Assembly: GCA_026122225.1 (NCBI GenBank)
Contig: JANEZZ010001871.1
Coordinates: forward strand, 930,001-994,000
From: Heloderma charlesbogerti
Lineage: Eukaryota; Chordata; Lepidosauria; Squamata; Helodermatidae
Direction of reading: 5' to 3'
Length of the DNA: 64,000 nucleotides
Below are positions 10,611-21,331 of this stretch, piece after piece. Made by a program: the position numbers and the translations under genes. The notes beneath the pieces were generated by a model. That model was given only the letters and a program-made list of their open reading frames with translations, was not told the DNA's origin and ran no database searches. Each line of letters starts with the position of its first letter. The first letter of the stretch is position 1.

Positions 10611-10634
10611 GGGAGAGAGAGAGAGAGAGAGAGA
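10611..10634. repeat. (GA)n microsatellite
   Basis: About 12 uninterrupted GA units. Confidence 0.95.
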
Positions 10635-10699
10635 TTCAGAGCCAAGATACTGTTAACTAGGTAATTCAATTTCAGTATTAATAAAAATGCATAAGAAAC

Positions 10700-10700
10700 A

Positions 10701-10739
<39 letters not shown>
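10700..10739. repeat. (AC)n microsatellite
   Basis: About 20 uninterrupted AC units. Confidence 0.97.
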
Positions 10740-10743
<4 letters not shown>

Positions 10744-10904
10744 GAAAACCTTGTCAGCCTGTTTCTCATACACTTTTCTTAGTAATAAAACTACCTCTAT
10801 ATTTGTTGTCATACCTCCTTCTCCCCGCAACATTGTGTGGTTTATATTTCCTTCCTCCCTCTCAAACTGAATGCTTTAGATGACAGGAAACTTAGTGAGT
10901 TTTA

Positions 10905-11005
10905 TTGTGTGCGTTCGGTTTTAATTTTTGTGAACCACTCAGAGAGCTTCAGCTATTGGGTGGTATAGAAATGAAATAAATAAAAATAAATAAATAAAAT
11001 TTTAA
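10905..11005 (+). mobile_element. L2-type LINE 3' tail
   Basis: GTGAACCACTCAGAGAGCTT, then TATTGGGTGGTATAGAAATG and an (AAATA)n end. This is a typical sauropsid L2-like tail without coding sequence. Confidence 0.5.
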
Positions 11006-11094
11006 AATGATGCACAATTTTGTATTTTGTCAACAAAACAGATATAGAACCAAATACTTAGATAAAATGTTCTTACAACAAATATTGAGTAAGA

Positions 11095-11375
11095 CTCTGG
11101 GGGATCTTCACGACAACAGAATGAGAAGTGCATTGGAGTATTATCTGGATTTTCATGGAATTGGCTTTGGTCCATCAGGGACACATGAAGCAAAAAAAAG
11201 CCGAGTGCACCGTACCGTAAAAATCCAGTTTTCATGGGTCACACAGCATTTGAAAGCAGTATACTTCTGGGTTGGGTAGGGGGAGTAGAACTGAAAGTCA
11301 TCAACCCAGCAGGTGCTGCTCAACCAATGAGAGAGGCTTGTTTCCCACCCCTGCCCAGGCTCCCCTGACTACCAC
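11095..11375 (+). mobile_element. Dispersed repeat, family E, copy 2
   Basis: Reverse complement of 3545-3816, beginning GGGGGATCTTCACGACAACA and ending near CCCCTGCCCAGGCTCCCC. The two copies share most positions, with small indels. Confidence 0.65.
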
Positions 11376-12383
11376 ATTATTATCCCCAACGGCATCTGAA
11401 GGCTCCCCATGAGAGCACCCCACCAGTGCAATTTTGCCCCATTCCAGCCAACAGTCACAGAGTTAGCGCTCCTACCCCTTTTCTCCCTTTCCAGGGAGTA
11501 AATACAGGGATCTAGCTGCTTCACCCATTGACAGTCTGTAGCCTCTGTTGCCTGTCCCCCGCACCCCCTGAGAATTTGTAGCGTCTTTTTCCCATTGAGA
11601 AAATCGGAGCTGTGCTGTTTCAAGTGCTAGCTAACTAGTGACAGGAGGCGGCCAGGAACGGGAGCCTTGCAGCCCTGGTATTTCACTGTATTGATAGGGT
11701 GATACAGTGAAAATGAAAGAATACAGGAAAGGGAGGAGAGGCGGTGGACAGCAGCAGAGCTAGCAGAGGAAGGCAACTCCAGCCAGCCTTTTCTCTCCAT
11801 GCGGAGAAGCAGCAAAGTAACCCAAGCATCAGAGAAGCAAATAATCATGGCTCTCAATGGGGATGGGCTGAGAAATGGAGACTAGTTACTTCCACTGCTG
11901 AAAAGGAAGTACAGTGCGATTCTGAAGGCACGGAAGAGCGCTGTAGCGCTTTGATGAGTTGGAAAGGCAGGCTAGTTACTCTAGTTACCTAGGTTACTGA
12001 GGTCATGGCTAGGTGAAAGGCACACCCCTAGGAAGGCCCTGATCATACTGAATTTAAAGTGGAGGGATGGGCACACAGCAGCTGAACCTCGGGGGAGCCG
12101 AATTAAAGAAAAACAATAGAGCAGAAGTACTCTTCAAAAATGCAGCTTCCCCACAGGAAAACTCCGGGGTGGCTGTGGATTGGCTACGATGTCATGTGCC
12201 GTAAAGGACCTCCAAGTGGTCCCAATCTGCAGCAAAACTCCCATGAAGACAGGCCCTCTGACACTACACAAAGTTAGGTCAAAGTTAGGTCATTTTGTCA
12301 GTTAGAATGATGTAAAAGTCCCAGCCAAAGGTTAGATTAAAATAAAATAATAACCTGATTACCTTTTTCAACATGGTTGTGCA
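11376..12383. other. No gene; small hairpin
   Basis: A short hairpin at about 11679-11714 pairs TATTTCACTGTAT with ATACAGTGAAAAT. Otherwise no repeat family, RNA gene or credible frame. Open frames at 11369-11992 lie on both strands without recognisable domains. Confidence 0.45.
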
Positions 12384-13350
12384 GGGATGGGGAACACCCA
12401 GCCCATGAGCTTAATCTGCTCTGGAGGGGTTCCGTATCCAGCCCATGGAGACTTGGGCTCCCTTTGCAGGCCCCCCCAAGCCCCCCCCTGCTGGCTTGGA
12501 GGCCACTGAAGCCATGGGGGGGGATGTAGGGAGAGGAATCCCCTTGCTATCTCTGATCTGTGATCATGGAAGGTGAGGGGGTGCACTAAGTGCTGCACAC
12601 TCAGACGGTGCTTGCAAAAGGTCCTGCAAATGCTGACTAGGGATGTACAGACTGTGTAAAATCCACTCTGTCTGTGTTTCGCGGATTGTCAGGCGCCTTT
12701 CATTCCATCATCTGCCCACAGATGGATGCAATTTTTTTCCCGTTATGCAGAAAAATATGGAAATAATTACGTAAGTATTTACGTGAGTATTTACATAATT
12801 TACCTCAGTACATAACATTTAGTGTATTGTCCCCCATTCCGTTCAACGTTTCCTCAGCAGAAACCTACGTATTTTCCTATGGATTTATATGCGTGAATTT
12901 CAGGAAAGTAAAAAAATCTTCCGAAAGTCCACAGACTCCGCACTGCCTGAGGGGGTTGCTCTGCAGTGGATTCTGCAGGTTGGATTCTTAGAAATCCGAG
13001 CTCATTTTAATCCGTCTTGAGTTTTCCAGCATCCCTAGCGCTGACCAAGTGCCAAGTGCGCTTTGCTCCTGCTTCTTGTTCCTCACACGGGAAAGGAGGA
13101 ACAGGAGTGAAGCCAGCTGCACACTTAGCTGGCACTTGCAGGAGCTCCTGCAAGTGGCATCTCAGCATGCTTCCCTCATCCTTTGCCTTCCCCTTGTTAG
13201 CAGAGGGGACTGGAAGAGCTCCAGCCAGGCTTCAGCCAGGGAGCCAATGACATCAGGGGGCACAGCCCTGCTCCCTGATCTCATCTGGCCTTGGTGGGTA
13301 TGGGGGGCAATCTGGCCCCCAGAGGGAATATGGATCCCCACTCCTACTGT
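12384..13350. mobile_element. Old hAT-type element hosting another hAT
   Basis: Left end near CAGGGATGGGGAACACCC; right end near GGGGGCAATCTGGCCCCCAG ... GGATCCCCACTCCTA. The flanking 8-mers (TGGTTGTG, CTGTAGTG) agree at five positions, so the borders are provisional. It is interrupted by the 400-bp hAT at 12638-13037. Confidence 0.45.
12638..13037. mobile_element. 400-bp non-autonomous hAT element
   Basis: Ends TAGGGATG and CATCCCTA with 8-bp duplications ATGCTGAC (12630-12637) and GCGCTGAC (13038-13045), matching at 6 of 8. The ends equal those of the 612-bp element in BovB copy 1, so both were probably mobilised by the same kind of transposase. The interior is AT-rich, with repeated ACGTAAGTATTTACGT-like words at 12770-12800. 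Confidence 0.75.
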
Positions 13351-13976
13351 AGTGAATAGTGACAGAAGCACTGGGCTGCTTCATACAATGAATGCAAACA
13401 TGAATACAACAGGCGCTGAAGGGCAAGGCTAACCTGCCAAAGAAGTAAAGTGATGCTATACCCTGACATCATGCCATTGTTCTATGTCATACAGGATGCA
13501 TCCAATCAGAAACATCCCCCCACATTGTGCTGCCGAAGCCCCACAGGTCTATGGCAATGTTGAATGGAACAGCCAGAGAGTCCTGCCCCTGCCCTGGTGC
13601 GATCTGGAACTGAAGGGCAGAGCAAGGAGAGGGCAGGCCTGCTACTTTTGCTTTCCCTTAATTGTGATTTTTACTGCTAATGGCCTTTTAATATTTGGTT
13701 TCCTGTGTTAGACCTAAGTCCGACCAAGAGGTGAGGAAGATGGCAAAGCACCAGCAGCCAAAAACAAGGCCTTCTTGTTGCTCAGAGCAGTGACCTTCCG
13801 TAGAAGGTGTTATAGAAGAGTACCACATGATCTGCTCTCGCTTATTGTTATTAAGAGGCTTCCTTGCCAGTTGGGTCTTGCTGGTTTTCCTGTAGTTCTC
13901 TTCTTTGCACTGTTCCTTTAGCCAGCCCTTACTGAGCCTCTTACCTGTGTCAGCTATACAACCCAAGGACTAAGCC
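13351..13976. other. No gene
   Basis: No recognised repeat, RNA gene or protein domain. Open frames on both strands are unsupported. Confidence 0.45.
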
Positions 13977-14196
13977 TGGGCAGATCTACCATTAGGCAGA
14001 GTGAGGTGGCTGATTTTTGGTGTCATCAACAGGCAGCAAATTTATTATTATGGTATTTTTACTGCCAGAAAAGATGTTTGGGGGATTTTCTGCTTCTGGT
14101 AGCAAAATAACTCCACCAACCTTGGGTACTATGTACTTTGGCTGAGGGGTGGGGGGCATTTGCTGCTCTACCTCAGGCAGCATAATGTCTTGGGCT
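13977..14196. mobile_element. hAT-like element of the 'gcctgaggc' type
   Basis: The right part, as reverse complement, reads GCAGCCCAAGACATTATGCT then GCCTGAGGTAGAGC, matching the left end of the element at 44234. The left part carries CCATTAGGCAGAGTGAGGTG. TSD not resolved. Confidence 0.4.
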
Positions 14197-14199
14197 GCT

Positions 14200-14221
14200 C
14201 ACACACACACACACACACACA
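14200..14221. repeat. (AC)n microsatellite
   Basis: Eleven AC units directly after the preceding element. Confidence 0.93.
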
Positions 14222-14389
14222 TATTATAGTTCTTCAAATTTTTACAAGTGGGGAAATCTTTGCTACATATGACTATAGCTATCCCACTCATCTATGGGTC
14301 GATCTACATTGCGCCTGCCATCGCAATGAATTCGGTATCCCGTCAGGTTAAATGCTCTCGCATTAAAATGTGATTATTCACACTCACCC

Positions 14390-14411
14390 AAGTTGTGAAG
14401 CTTCACAACTT
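14390..14411. repeat. 22-bp perfect palindrome
   Basis: AAGTTGTGAAG followed by CTTCACAACTT, with no spacer. CTTCGAATCTTCGAAG lies a few bases on. Confidence 0.9.
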
Positions 14412-14577
14412 CGAATCTTCGAAGATCATGCCTCAATTAGAAAAAAAACAATTGCGGAGAAGCCCCGCTTCTGCGAGGATAACGCCTGAATTTTTTTTAA
14501 AAAAACATCCCAAGCGGAGGATAGGAGGGGGTAAAACTTAGTCTCATTTGAAGGGATACAACAACCTCCTGCTCAGT

Positions 14578-14655
14578 GCAGAAAGCCTGATTCCCAGGCG
14601 GTCTCCCATCCAAGCACCGACAGGGACCGACCCTGCTTAGCTTCCGAGATCAGAC
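14578..14655 (-). pseudogene. 5S rRNA-derived segment (internally deleted)
   Basis: Read on the minus strand: TGATCTCGGAAGCTAAGCAG, then GGGTCGG, CTTGGATGGGAGACCGCCTG and GGAAT running into AGGCTTT. These are the A-box, intermediate element and C-box of vertebrate 5S rRNA. The 5' third is absent and about 12 nt near the 3' end are deleted, so it cannot be a working 5S gene. It is a 5S-derived SINE head or a captured pseudogene. Confidence 0.85.
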
Positions 14656-14996
14656 AAGTGCACGCACAGCCAGCCCTTTGCTTGTTGCTAAGGAGACAGG
14701 GGCTGCTGAGGAAGCTATGCAATTGGTAGCTGGAAGAAGACATGGGGCCGTCGAGAGCTGTGATTGGACAGGAGGGAAATACAAACACTGCCGCATATGG
14801 ACAGGCGGGGGAGGGGACTACGACTGGATATGGTAGCGAAGGCGGAAAATCAGAGCACATTAAGGGGAAATACCGGGATATTAGGGTACTGAAAGCGGGA
14901 GCACGGAAGTGGGAAATTCCGGTTCCAATTCGAGGCTGCTACTGCATAGTGTGAAAGGCGGGCAGTGAAACCTCATTGGAAGCGAAAAAAGGTGGT

Positions 14997-15344
14997 AAGT
15001 GTAGAACCAGCCTATGTATGAACAACTGCTGCTACTCCCATGGAGTCCTTTGGATGTTTGACAAGGACAAGCTAAACATCTAAGACAATCAAACCAAATA
15101 AACCCATAGATCTACAATCCATTATATCAGAAAGCAATCCTTTTACTGACCCACTTAGCACAGATTGGAAGTAATATATAAACTAGCTCCAACTCAATTG
15201 CCTGAATTATTTTAGAGAGACTTACTCCCTAAGTAAGTGTGTGCAGAAATTAAAGCTGACTACTGCCTCACAGTCTCTCATTAAAAACATTATGCACAGC
15301 ACAAGGAACTAATGCATAGCTACTTTGAAAGTCATGCAAAACCT
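14997..15344. other. No recognised feature
   Basis: AT-rich unique-looking sequence. Confidence 0.5.
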
Positions 15345-15465
15345 CTCACCAACCTGGGTCCCTCCAGATGTTTTAGACTACAACTTCCATAATCTCTGCC
15401 TGTTGGCTCTGATTTCTGGGGTTGATGGGAGTTGTAATACAAATAATCTGGAGGGACCTATGTTG
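15345..15465. mobile_element. hAT-type MITE, family C
   Basis: CCAACCTGGGTCCCTCCAGA, a degenerate central arm, then GATGGGAGTTGTAATACAAA and ATCTGGAGGGACC. Worn; no TSD found. Confidence 0.65.
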
Positions 15466-15535
15466 CAGAAAGCTGCTCCTTACAATTCCTTAATAGGAAT
15501 TCGTAAGGATGACAAAAACATTTCTAATTCCAATT

Positions 15536-15655
15536 GTATCATTTATTTATGTACGGCATTTTATATCTATCCCTTCCATTAAGAAACATAAGATAGCACA
15601 CATGGTACTTCTCTCCTTCATCCATTTTATCCATTTAACAACCTGGGGCTAGGTT
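15536..15655 (-). mobile_element. Antisense SINE/LINE tail
   Basis: ATCATTTATTTATGTACGGC and later CCATTTTATCCATTTAACAA correspond to the complement of the tail phrases at 59805-59900. Confidence 0.45.
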
Positions 15656-15741
15656 ATTTGAAGGATTGCCTCCTCCCACATATACCTACCTGGATCCTAG
15701 GTTCATGTTCAGAAGCCCTTGTCTGCATACCCCTACCAAAT

Positions 15742-16143
15742 TGTTGGGAATATTGCAGCCTCATCTGCAAGTTATAGGAATGGGACAGTGTTGCAGTTAT
15801 CTAGTTAATGCATGGGTATTTGGGGCATAGCTAGCCTTAGGATCTCTATAGCCTGCAGTGGCTTCCTGCTCCCCCCGCCCTTTCCTCTATTTCTGGGAGC
15901 ACATGGCTTGCTCTCTTTCTCCTGACAATGTTGTAGAAGACAAAGAAATGGACTAACAGACCTTTTTGAAACTACACAGTGTACCTGCATTTTCATGCAA
16001 GAAACTGTGTGAAAGGTGTGATTTCTTTTTTAGCCTTTTGTATGCATGTGGGACTGGTAAACACTCATTCTGTTCTGCCTTTTGTTTTTACTCTGCTAAC
16101 TGCCTTTTTAACAAGAGGCAGCAATACCAAATAATTCCCATCA
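15742..16143. mobile_element. Probable solo LTR, copy 1 of a pair
   Basis: Aligns in the same orientation with 63123-63570 over about 400 bp (GCAGCCTCATCTGCAAG, TAGCTAGCC, GGATCTCTATA, ACTCATTCTGTT, AACAAGAGGCA). Ends TGTTGGGAAT and ATTCCCATCA are inverted TG...CA ends typical of LTRs. No clear TSD here (CAAAT versus GTAAT); the partner has one. Confidence 0.5.
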
Positions 16144-16164
16144 GTAATGAAGTCCAGCAGATGG

Positions 16165-16505
16165 CTCCTAGAGACGGAGCCTTTTCAGTGTTGGCACCCC
16201 GGTTATGGAATCCCCAGAGAGGCTCACTTAGTACTTACATTATGGCTTTTTCAGAGCCAGGTGAAGGCCTTTTAATTTCCCCATGCTTTTCAATCTTAAA
16301 TACGTTTTAGTACTTTTTAGATCTGATGTGCTGATATTATTCTGTGCCACTGATTTTATTCTGTTGCTCTTTTGTATAGTTTTAGATTTTAATTTCATGC
16401 TGTTTTTTATTTTATGGTTTTAATTATTTGTTTACTTGTAAACTGCCCAGAGAAACTTTGCTATTGGATGGTATATACAGATTTAAATAGACAAACAAAT
16501 AACCC
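16165..16505 (+). mobile_element. L2-type LINE 3' end
   Basis: The frame near 16175-16225 reads GAFSVLAPRLWNPQRGSL, the conserved L2-type ORF2 C-terminus. It is followed by GGAGAAGG-type remnants, a long T-rich untranslated region and an (ACAAATAA)-like end. Only the last part of the element remains. Confidence 0.65.
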
Positions 16506-16512
16506 CGTATGT

Positions 16513-16605
16513 AAACATGGTGACTGGCCCAAGGTCACCCAGTGAACTTCAAGGCCAAGTGGGGACTTGTATCTGGGTCTCCCCAATCCCAAACTGCACG
16601 ACACT
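16513..16605 (-). mobile_element. Antisense tRNA-derived SINE fragment
   Basis: GGTGACTGGCCCAAGGTCAC, then AAGTGGGGACTTGTATCTGG, is the complement of the SINE body at 59735-59790. It sits directly on the L2 tail. Confidence 0.6.
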
Positions 16606-16914
16606 GGCTGTCTATTATTATATTATTGTATGTATTATTATTCACATTTGCATCAAGTGTTGCCAGATTGCAACCCAGAGAATCTGCATGTCCGTTTATA
16701 CTGCTTGATGCAACAGAAGATGTGGCAGCTTCTTCTACCTATCCTGTGCCTGGCCTTGTCACCTGCTGTATGGAGTCATCTCCTTAAAGGAGGTGGGGAA
16801 GACAGGTGGACAACCAGGCCGGGGGGGGGGGGGCAGGAGACGTCACAGCTGCTATAGCTCCTAATGCACCTAGGAATGTAAAGGCATATGCATGTTCTCT
16901 AGGTTGTGACCTGC

Positions 16915-17102
16915 TGACTCTATTTTGTATACTGCCCTGGGTTCAAATCCTTACTCAAGCATAAAACTTACTGGGTGCCCTTGGACCACTTATTATCCTA
17001 CCTCACATGGTTGTTGAAATGATAAAGGGGGGGCGGGGATGTGCAGACGCCACTCTGAGATCATTGGGTGAGGATGGGCAAGATAAAAACGTAATAAAAT
17101 TA
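16915..17102 (+). mobile_element. tRNA-derived SINE (Sauria/MIR-like)
   Basis: CCTGGGTTCAAATCCTTACT keeps the B-box. CTGGGTGCCCTTGGACCA, CTACCTCACATGGTTGTTG and a GATAAAAACGTAATAAAA tail match the SINE at 59690. Confidence 0.6.
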
Positions 17103-19371
17103 ATACATGGGAGTTATCCCATTCTGGCTCTCAGTGTAGTCACCACAAGTTGTTAGTGGGCAAAATTAGGGTAGAGAGGGCAAAACCAACAACAAATTAT
17201 TTTTAGTGCCTTGGCATGAGAAGGTTGGCAGTAAAACCACTGTTACTCTGTTCACTGAAGTCTGGTGTTTTGGCTTCATGTCTGTTTCTCCCTGTATCCA
17301 ACAGCAAGTCTTCACTGTGGCTGAGTATTCTGTCTGGAATTTTCCCCCAGAACAGTAAACCTCAGAGCAGGAATAGTCAGAAGATGTATGCTTAGCCCAA
17401 GATCAGACTGAAGGTCAGCTATGCTTCCTCTGGGATTCCCCAGTTCATGGTCTTCCCCAAGTCTATTTTTACAAGGCTGCCTTGCTTTTAACTCCTTAAC
17501 CATTTAAAACATTACCACACCACAGCATAGATAGTAATTTTGAATATCTTTGGTAGCGACCACCATTTTGATGAGTGAATGCAGTCAAGTTATTTATTTT
17601 TTAGAAAAATCCTGTCTGCATCAAGAGGAACCTGTTCTCCCTCAGGGGAAAACTACATATTATACACAAATACATATAATGAAACTGTGGCTGCTGCTTC
17701 TTTTTTAAACTGAAAGCAGTTTTAAGAGGCTTTGGTTCCGAGCAGAAAAGTGTAGACAAAAGGAATGGGGGGGGGGGAATGCCAAATTTTCCTGCTCAAA
17801 ATTATCCTTGGCTCCTCCCTCTCCCCTGGGTTCAAGATGCTTGAATCAAAAGGTGCAAAGAGATTTATAATGATTACTCTGATTTAAAATCTGCTTAAAA
17901 GTTACTTTAGGCTGTAATGCTATGGTCTCTGGGAGGAGAACCCAAGGGCCATATGATGTTCTGGATCTGACCCTCTGAGGGTGGAGAGAGAGGACCCACC
18001 TCAGAGTGGGGGGGATCTCATTTCTCAAAAACCCTCCCAGCCACTGTGGAAACATCCGTAGCCTTGCCTGTCTAGTGTTAGAACTCCAGCACTTAGTGGC
18101 GGGGGCATTCTTTGGGTGTTTCAGGAATCCATAGCCTTCCCATTCCCCTGACACAGCCCTGGAACTGGGGGGAAATGTATGCCAGGCCTGGAGCTGGGGG
18201 GAGGGGAAAAACCCTGAAAAGGGATGACCAGTGACAAAAAATGCAGCTCCTTCTTCCTTGTTGCCCTGCTGGCGCAAGCCTGGCAAAGCTTTGTATGAGG
18301 TGGTTTCTCCGCCTCCCGTTCTCCCCTCCTGCTACCGCCGAGATTTCTCTGCCCATGTGCAGCGAAGTCAAGAAATCTGATGTTTGCGTTTGTTCCTCCT
18401 TTCTCATCTTTTTAAAAGCTCCTGAATATCCCATGCTTTAATTTTATTCGGTATAATAATGACAGCTACTATCCTGATTTAAGTGGCCCTCACTTAGCTC
18501 CTTACCATTGTTTCCCCCTCCAGCCCAAATGTGTTTTCCAAGCCACAAAGCCAGCATGCAGAGGGTGTCTTCCAGAATGAACTCAGTCTCTGACTAGTCC
18601 ATCGAGTACAGCACACCACATCTGTCTTGGCACCCGTGTGAAGAAACTTTCTCCCTCGGTTTAGTCTCCCAATGCAACTTAAACAACTCTTTTTTCTTTT
18701 CCACCCCCTCCATCACTTTGAAGGAGACTTTGCTTCAGGAAGCCTTCAGCCAGAGTAACATCCCGAGGTCGTCGTCAGAAAACCAATTCAGACATTAATA
18801 CAAACAAACACCATGTGGAAAAACAGACAGGAAGTCAGGAAAGCCCCTTTTGTGACTAGACTATCAGTTTCAGTAGCATCACCTCCTGGAGTTTAAGCTC
18901 CTTCCATTGCTAGGGAAAATATATAATCAAGGAAAACTATAATCAAGGCAAGTTTTGCTGCTCAGCAATTTTTTAAAATCATCCCCCGCCCTCCCCTCTC
19001 CATTCCTTCTTAAAGTAAGCAAAGAAGACTAGATGCAGGCTAGTTTCTTTCAATTACATATGCACAGTACAAACAATAATCAAAGCACAATAGAAAGCAA
19101 GAAGAAAAATAAAAAGGTTTTGTAAATTGTCCTGTCTTACTGAACCTTGCTGGGTTTTTTGTTTTTTAAATCTGGTTAGATGTGCACTCTCAGGCAGACG
19201 TTGCGTTACCAAGGAGCTCTGCCTTGCTGCCATTTTAAATATACTCCTAACACCTTGTCTCTAAAAGGAAAAACAAAAACCATTTTGACTGAGCAAGGTG
19301 AATCAAGTGGAAGTTTGAGATACCAGGGAAGGTGACCTTAATGTGTTTGCTGTCCTCATTTTGCATTCCCG
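17103..19371. other. No gene; largest unannotated stretch
   Basis: No repeat family or domain recognised. Open frames at 17846-18441 overlap on opposite strands and lack domains. The CpG-poor block 18440-18830 looks unique and may hold conserved non-coding sequence, but nothing here proves it. Confidence 0.45.
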
Positions 19372-19449
19372 ACCATTGGCCATGCTGAGAGGGGTTTCTG
19401 GGTCCAAAAGTCCAAAACGTCTGGAGATCTACCTTCTGCCCACGCCTGC
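19372..19449. mobile_element. hAT-type MITE family C, right half only
   Basis: CCATTGGCCATGCTGAGAGG, then CCAAAACGTCTGGAGATC and GCCCACGCCTGCC, is the second arm of family C. The first arm is missing. Confidence 0.55.
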
Positions 19450-19819
19450 CCTAGGCAGAGTGCCATACTCTCAGTGCTGAAAGAGGACTCCTGTTTTAAT
19501 CAGCTAATCAGAGCCCTATTACAGCACGATGCCATTAAGTTAAAGCACCATGCCATTAAGCAATGTTCCTGCCATTAAAGCAATTGGCAGTCATTAGCAT
19601 TAGTAGAGGTTAAGAGAGACCTCTATCCAGTGTTTGCACACAGAAACCCTGTGGCATTCAAAATCAGTTTGCATACCCTGTTCAATTTTGCACAAGACAC
19701 CTGTGGCAAGAAAGCTTAGGAGCTTAAGTCTTCCTTTCAGTTTTGTACATCACCCCCATGGGATAGAACAGGCCTTTTTTGTTCTCCTTGTTCTGGAAGA
19801 ATCCATTCCTTGTTGTTGT

Positions 19820-21322
19820 TTATTCATTCAGTTGCTTCCGACTCTTCGTGACTTCATGGACCAGCCCACGCCAGAGCTTCCTGTCGGCCGTCGCCATCCC
19901 CAGCTCCCCCAAGGTCGAGTCCGTCACCTCCAAAATATTATCCATCCATCTTGCCCTTGGTAAGCCCCTCTTCCTTTTGCCTTCCACTTTCCCTAGCATC
20001 GGCATCTTCTCCAGGGTATCCTGTCTTCTCATGATGTGGCCAAAGTACCTCAGTTTTGCTTTTAATATCCTTCCCTCAAGTGAGCAGTCTGGCTTTATTT
20101 CCTGGAGTATGGACTGGTTTGATCTTCTTGCAGTCCAAGGCACTCTCAGAATTTTCCTCCAACACCACAGTTCAAAAGCATCTATCTTCCTTTGCTCTGC
20201 CTTCCTTATGATCCAGCTCTTGCAGCCATAGGTTACTACGGGGAATACCATTGCTTTAACTATGTGGACCTTTGTTGTCAGCGTGATGTCTCTGCTCTTA
20301 ACTATTTTATCCAGATTTGTCATTGCTGTCCTCCCAAGAAGTAAACGTCTTCTGATTTCCTGGCTGCAATCAGCGTCTGCAGTAATCTTTGCACCTAGAA
20401 AGACAAAGTCTGTCACTGCCTCCACGTTTTCTCCCTCTATTTGCCAGTTATCAATCCAGCTGGTTGCCATAATCTTGGTTTTTTGCGGGTTTAACTGCAA
20501 CCCAGCTTTTGCACTTTCTTCTTTCATCTTCTTCAGAAGGTTCCTCAGCTCTTCCTCACTTTCAGCCATCAAAGTGGTATCATCTGCATATCTGAGATTG
20601 TTAATGTTTCTTCCAGCGATTTTAACTCCAGCCTTGGCTTCATCAAGCCCAGCACGTCACATGATGTGCTCTGCGTACAGGTTGAATAGGTAGGGTGAGA
20701 GTATACAACCCTGCTGTACTCCTTTCCCAATCTTAAACCGGTCCGTTGTTCCGTGGTCTGTTCTTACCATTGCTACTTGGTCATTATACAGATTCCTCAG
20801 GAGGCAGACAAGATGACTTGGTATCTCCATCCCACCAAGAACTTGCCACCATTTGTTATGATCCACACAGTCAAAAGCTTTAGAATAGCCAATAAAACAG
20901 AAATAGATGTTTCTCTGAAACTCTCTGGCTTTCTCCATTATCCAGCAGATATTGGCAATTTGGTCTCTAGTTCCTCTGCCTTTTCTAAATCCAGCTTGTA
21001 CATCTGGCAATTCTCATTCCATGAATTGCTGGAGTCTATCTTGCAAGATCTTGAGCATTACCTTACTGGCATGTGAAATAAGTGCCACTGTTCAATAGTT
21101 CGAACATTCTTTGGTGCTTCCCTTTTTTGGTATGGGGATATGAGTTGATTTTTTCCAATCTGGTGGCCATTCTTGTGTTTTCCAAATTTGCTGGCATATG
21201 GCATGCATCACCTTGACTATCAAGGTGATGCATGCCATATGATTATTAAAAGATGATTAAAATCATCTTGCAAGATTTTAAACAGTTCAGCTGGGATACC
21301 GTCATCAGCTGGGATACCATCG
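19820..21322 (-). pseudogene. BovB ORF2, C-terminal half (reverse transcriptase)
   Basis: The single frame from at least 21115 down to 19820 encodes reverse transcriptase and the C-terminal region: ELPDVQAGFRKGRGTRDQI, GVQQGCILSPYLFNLYAE, NNLRYADDTTLMAESEEEL and DAFELWCWRKILRVPWTA. In-frame TGA codons at 21092-21094, 21014-21016 and 20657-20659 fall where related copies encode arginine. Endonuclease is absent because of 5' truncation. Upstream, the frame is scrambled by a local inverted duplication (21196-21240) and a short tandem repeat of GGGATACC(G/A)TC. Confidence 0.9.
21196..21240. repeat. 20-bp perfect inverted duplication inside BovB copy 3
   Basis: ATATGGCATGCATCACCTTG (21196-21215) and its exact complement (21221-21240) flank ACTAT. 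Only one arm is native BovB; the other is an inverted copy, the footprint of a template switch. Confidence 0.9.
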
Positions 21323-21331
21323 TCCATTCCT

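Larger units (their letters stand above)
14296..14996. mobile_element. CpG-rich DNA element carrying a 5S rRNA-like segment
   Basis: The left end GGTCGATCTACATTGC and the complement of the right end, GGCTGGTTCTACACTT, are related inverted repeats. CpG content is higher than in the flanks. Inside lie a 22-bp perfect palindrome (14390-14411) and a 5S-derived block (14578-14655). No transposase seen. Exact borders and superfamily are uncertain. Confidence 0.5.
19811..21322 (-). mobile_element. RTE/BovB LINE, copy 3, 5'-truncated, second subfamily
   Basis: Ends in (GTT)n at 19811 and is cut at its 5' side near 21322. The 9-bp TSD TCCATTCCT flanks it exactly (19802-19810 and 21323-21331). Its 3' end (GTTGCTTCCGACTCTTCGTG) differs from that of copy 1 (GTTGTGTCCAACTCTTCGTG), and its protein diverges throughout, so it belongs to another BovB lineage. 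5' truncation is normal for LINEs. Confidence 0.92.

Noticed and set aside
14578..14655. Possible functional 5S rRNA gene
   Set aside because: The 5' third is missing and about 12 nt are deleted near the 3' end.
18241..18441. Possible coding exon near 18.3 kb
   Set aside because: Opposite-strand frames of equal quality; no splice-site pair or domain to support it.
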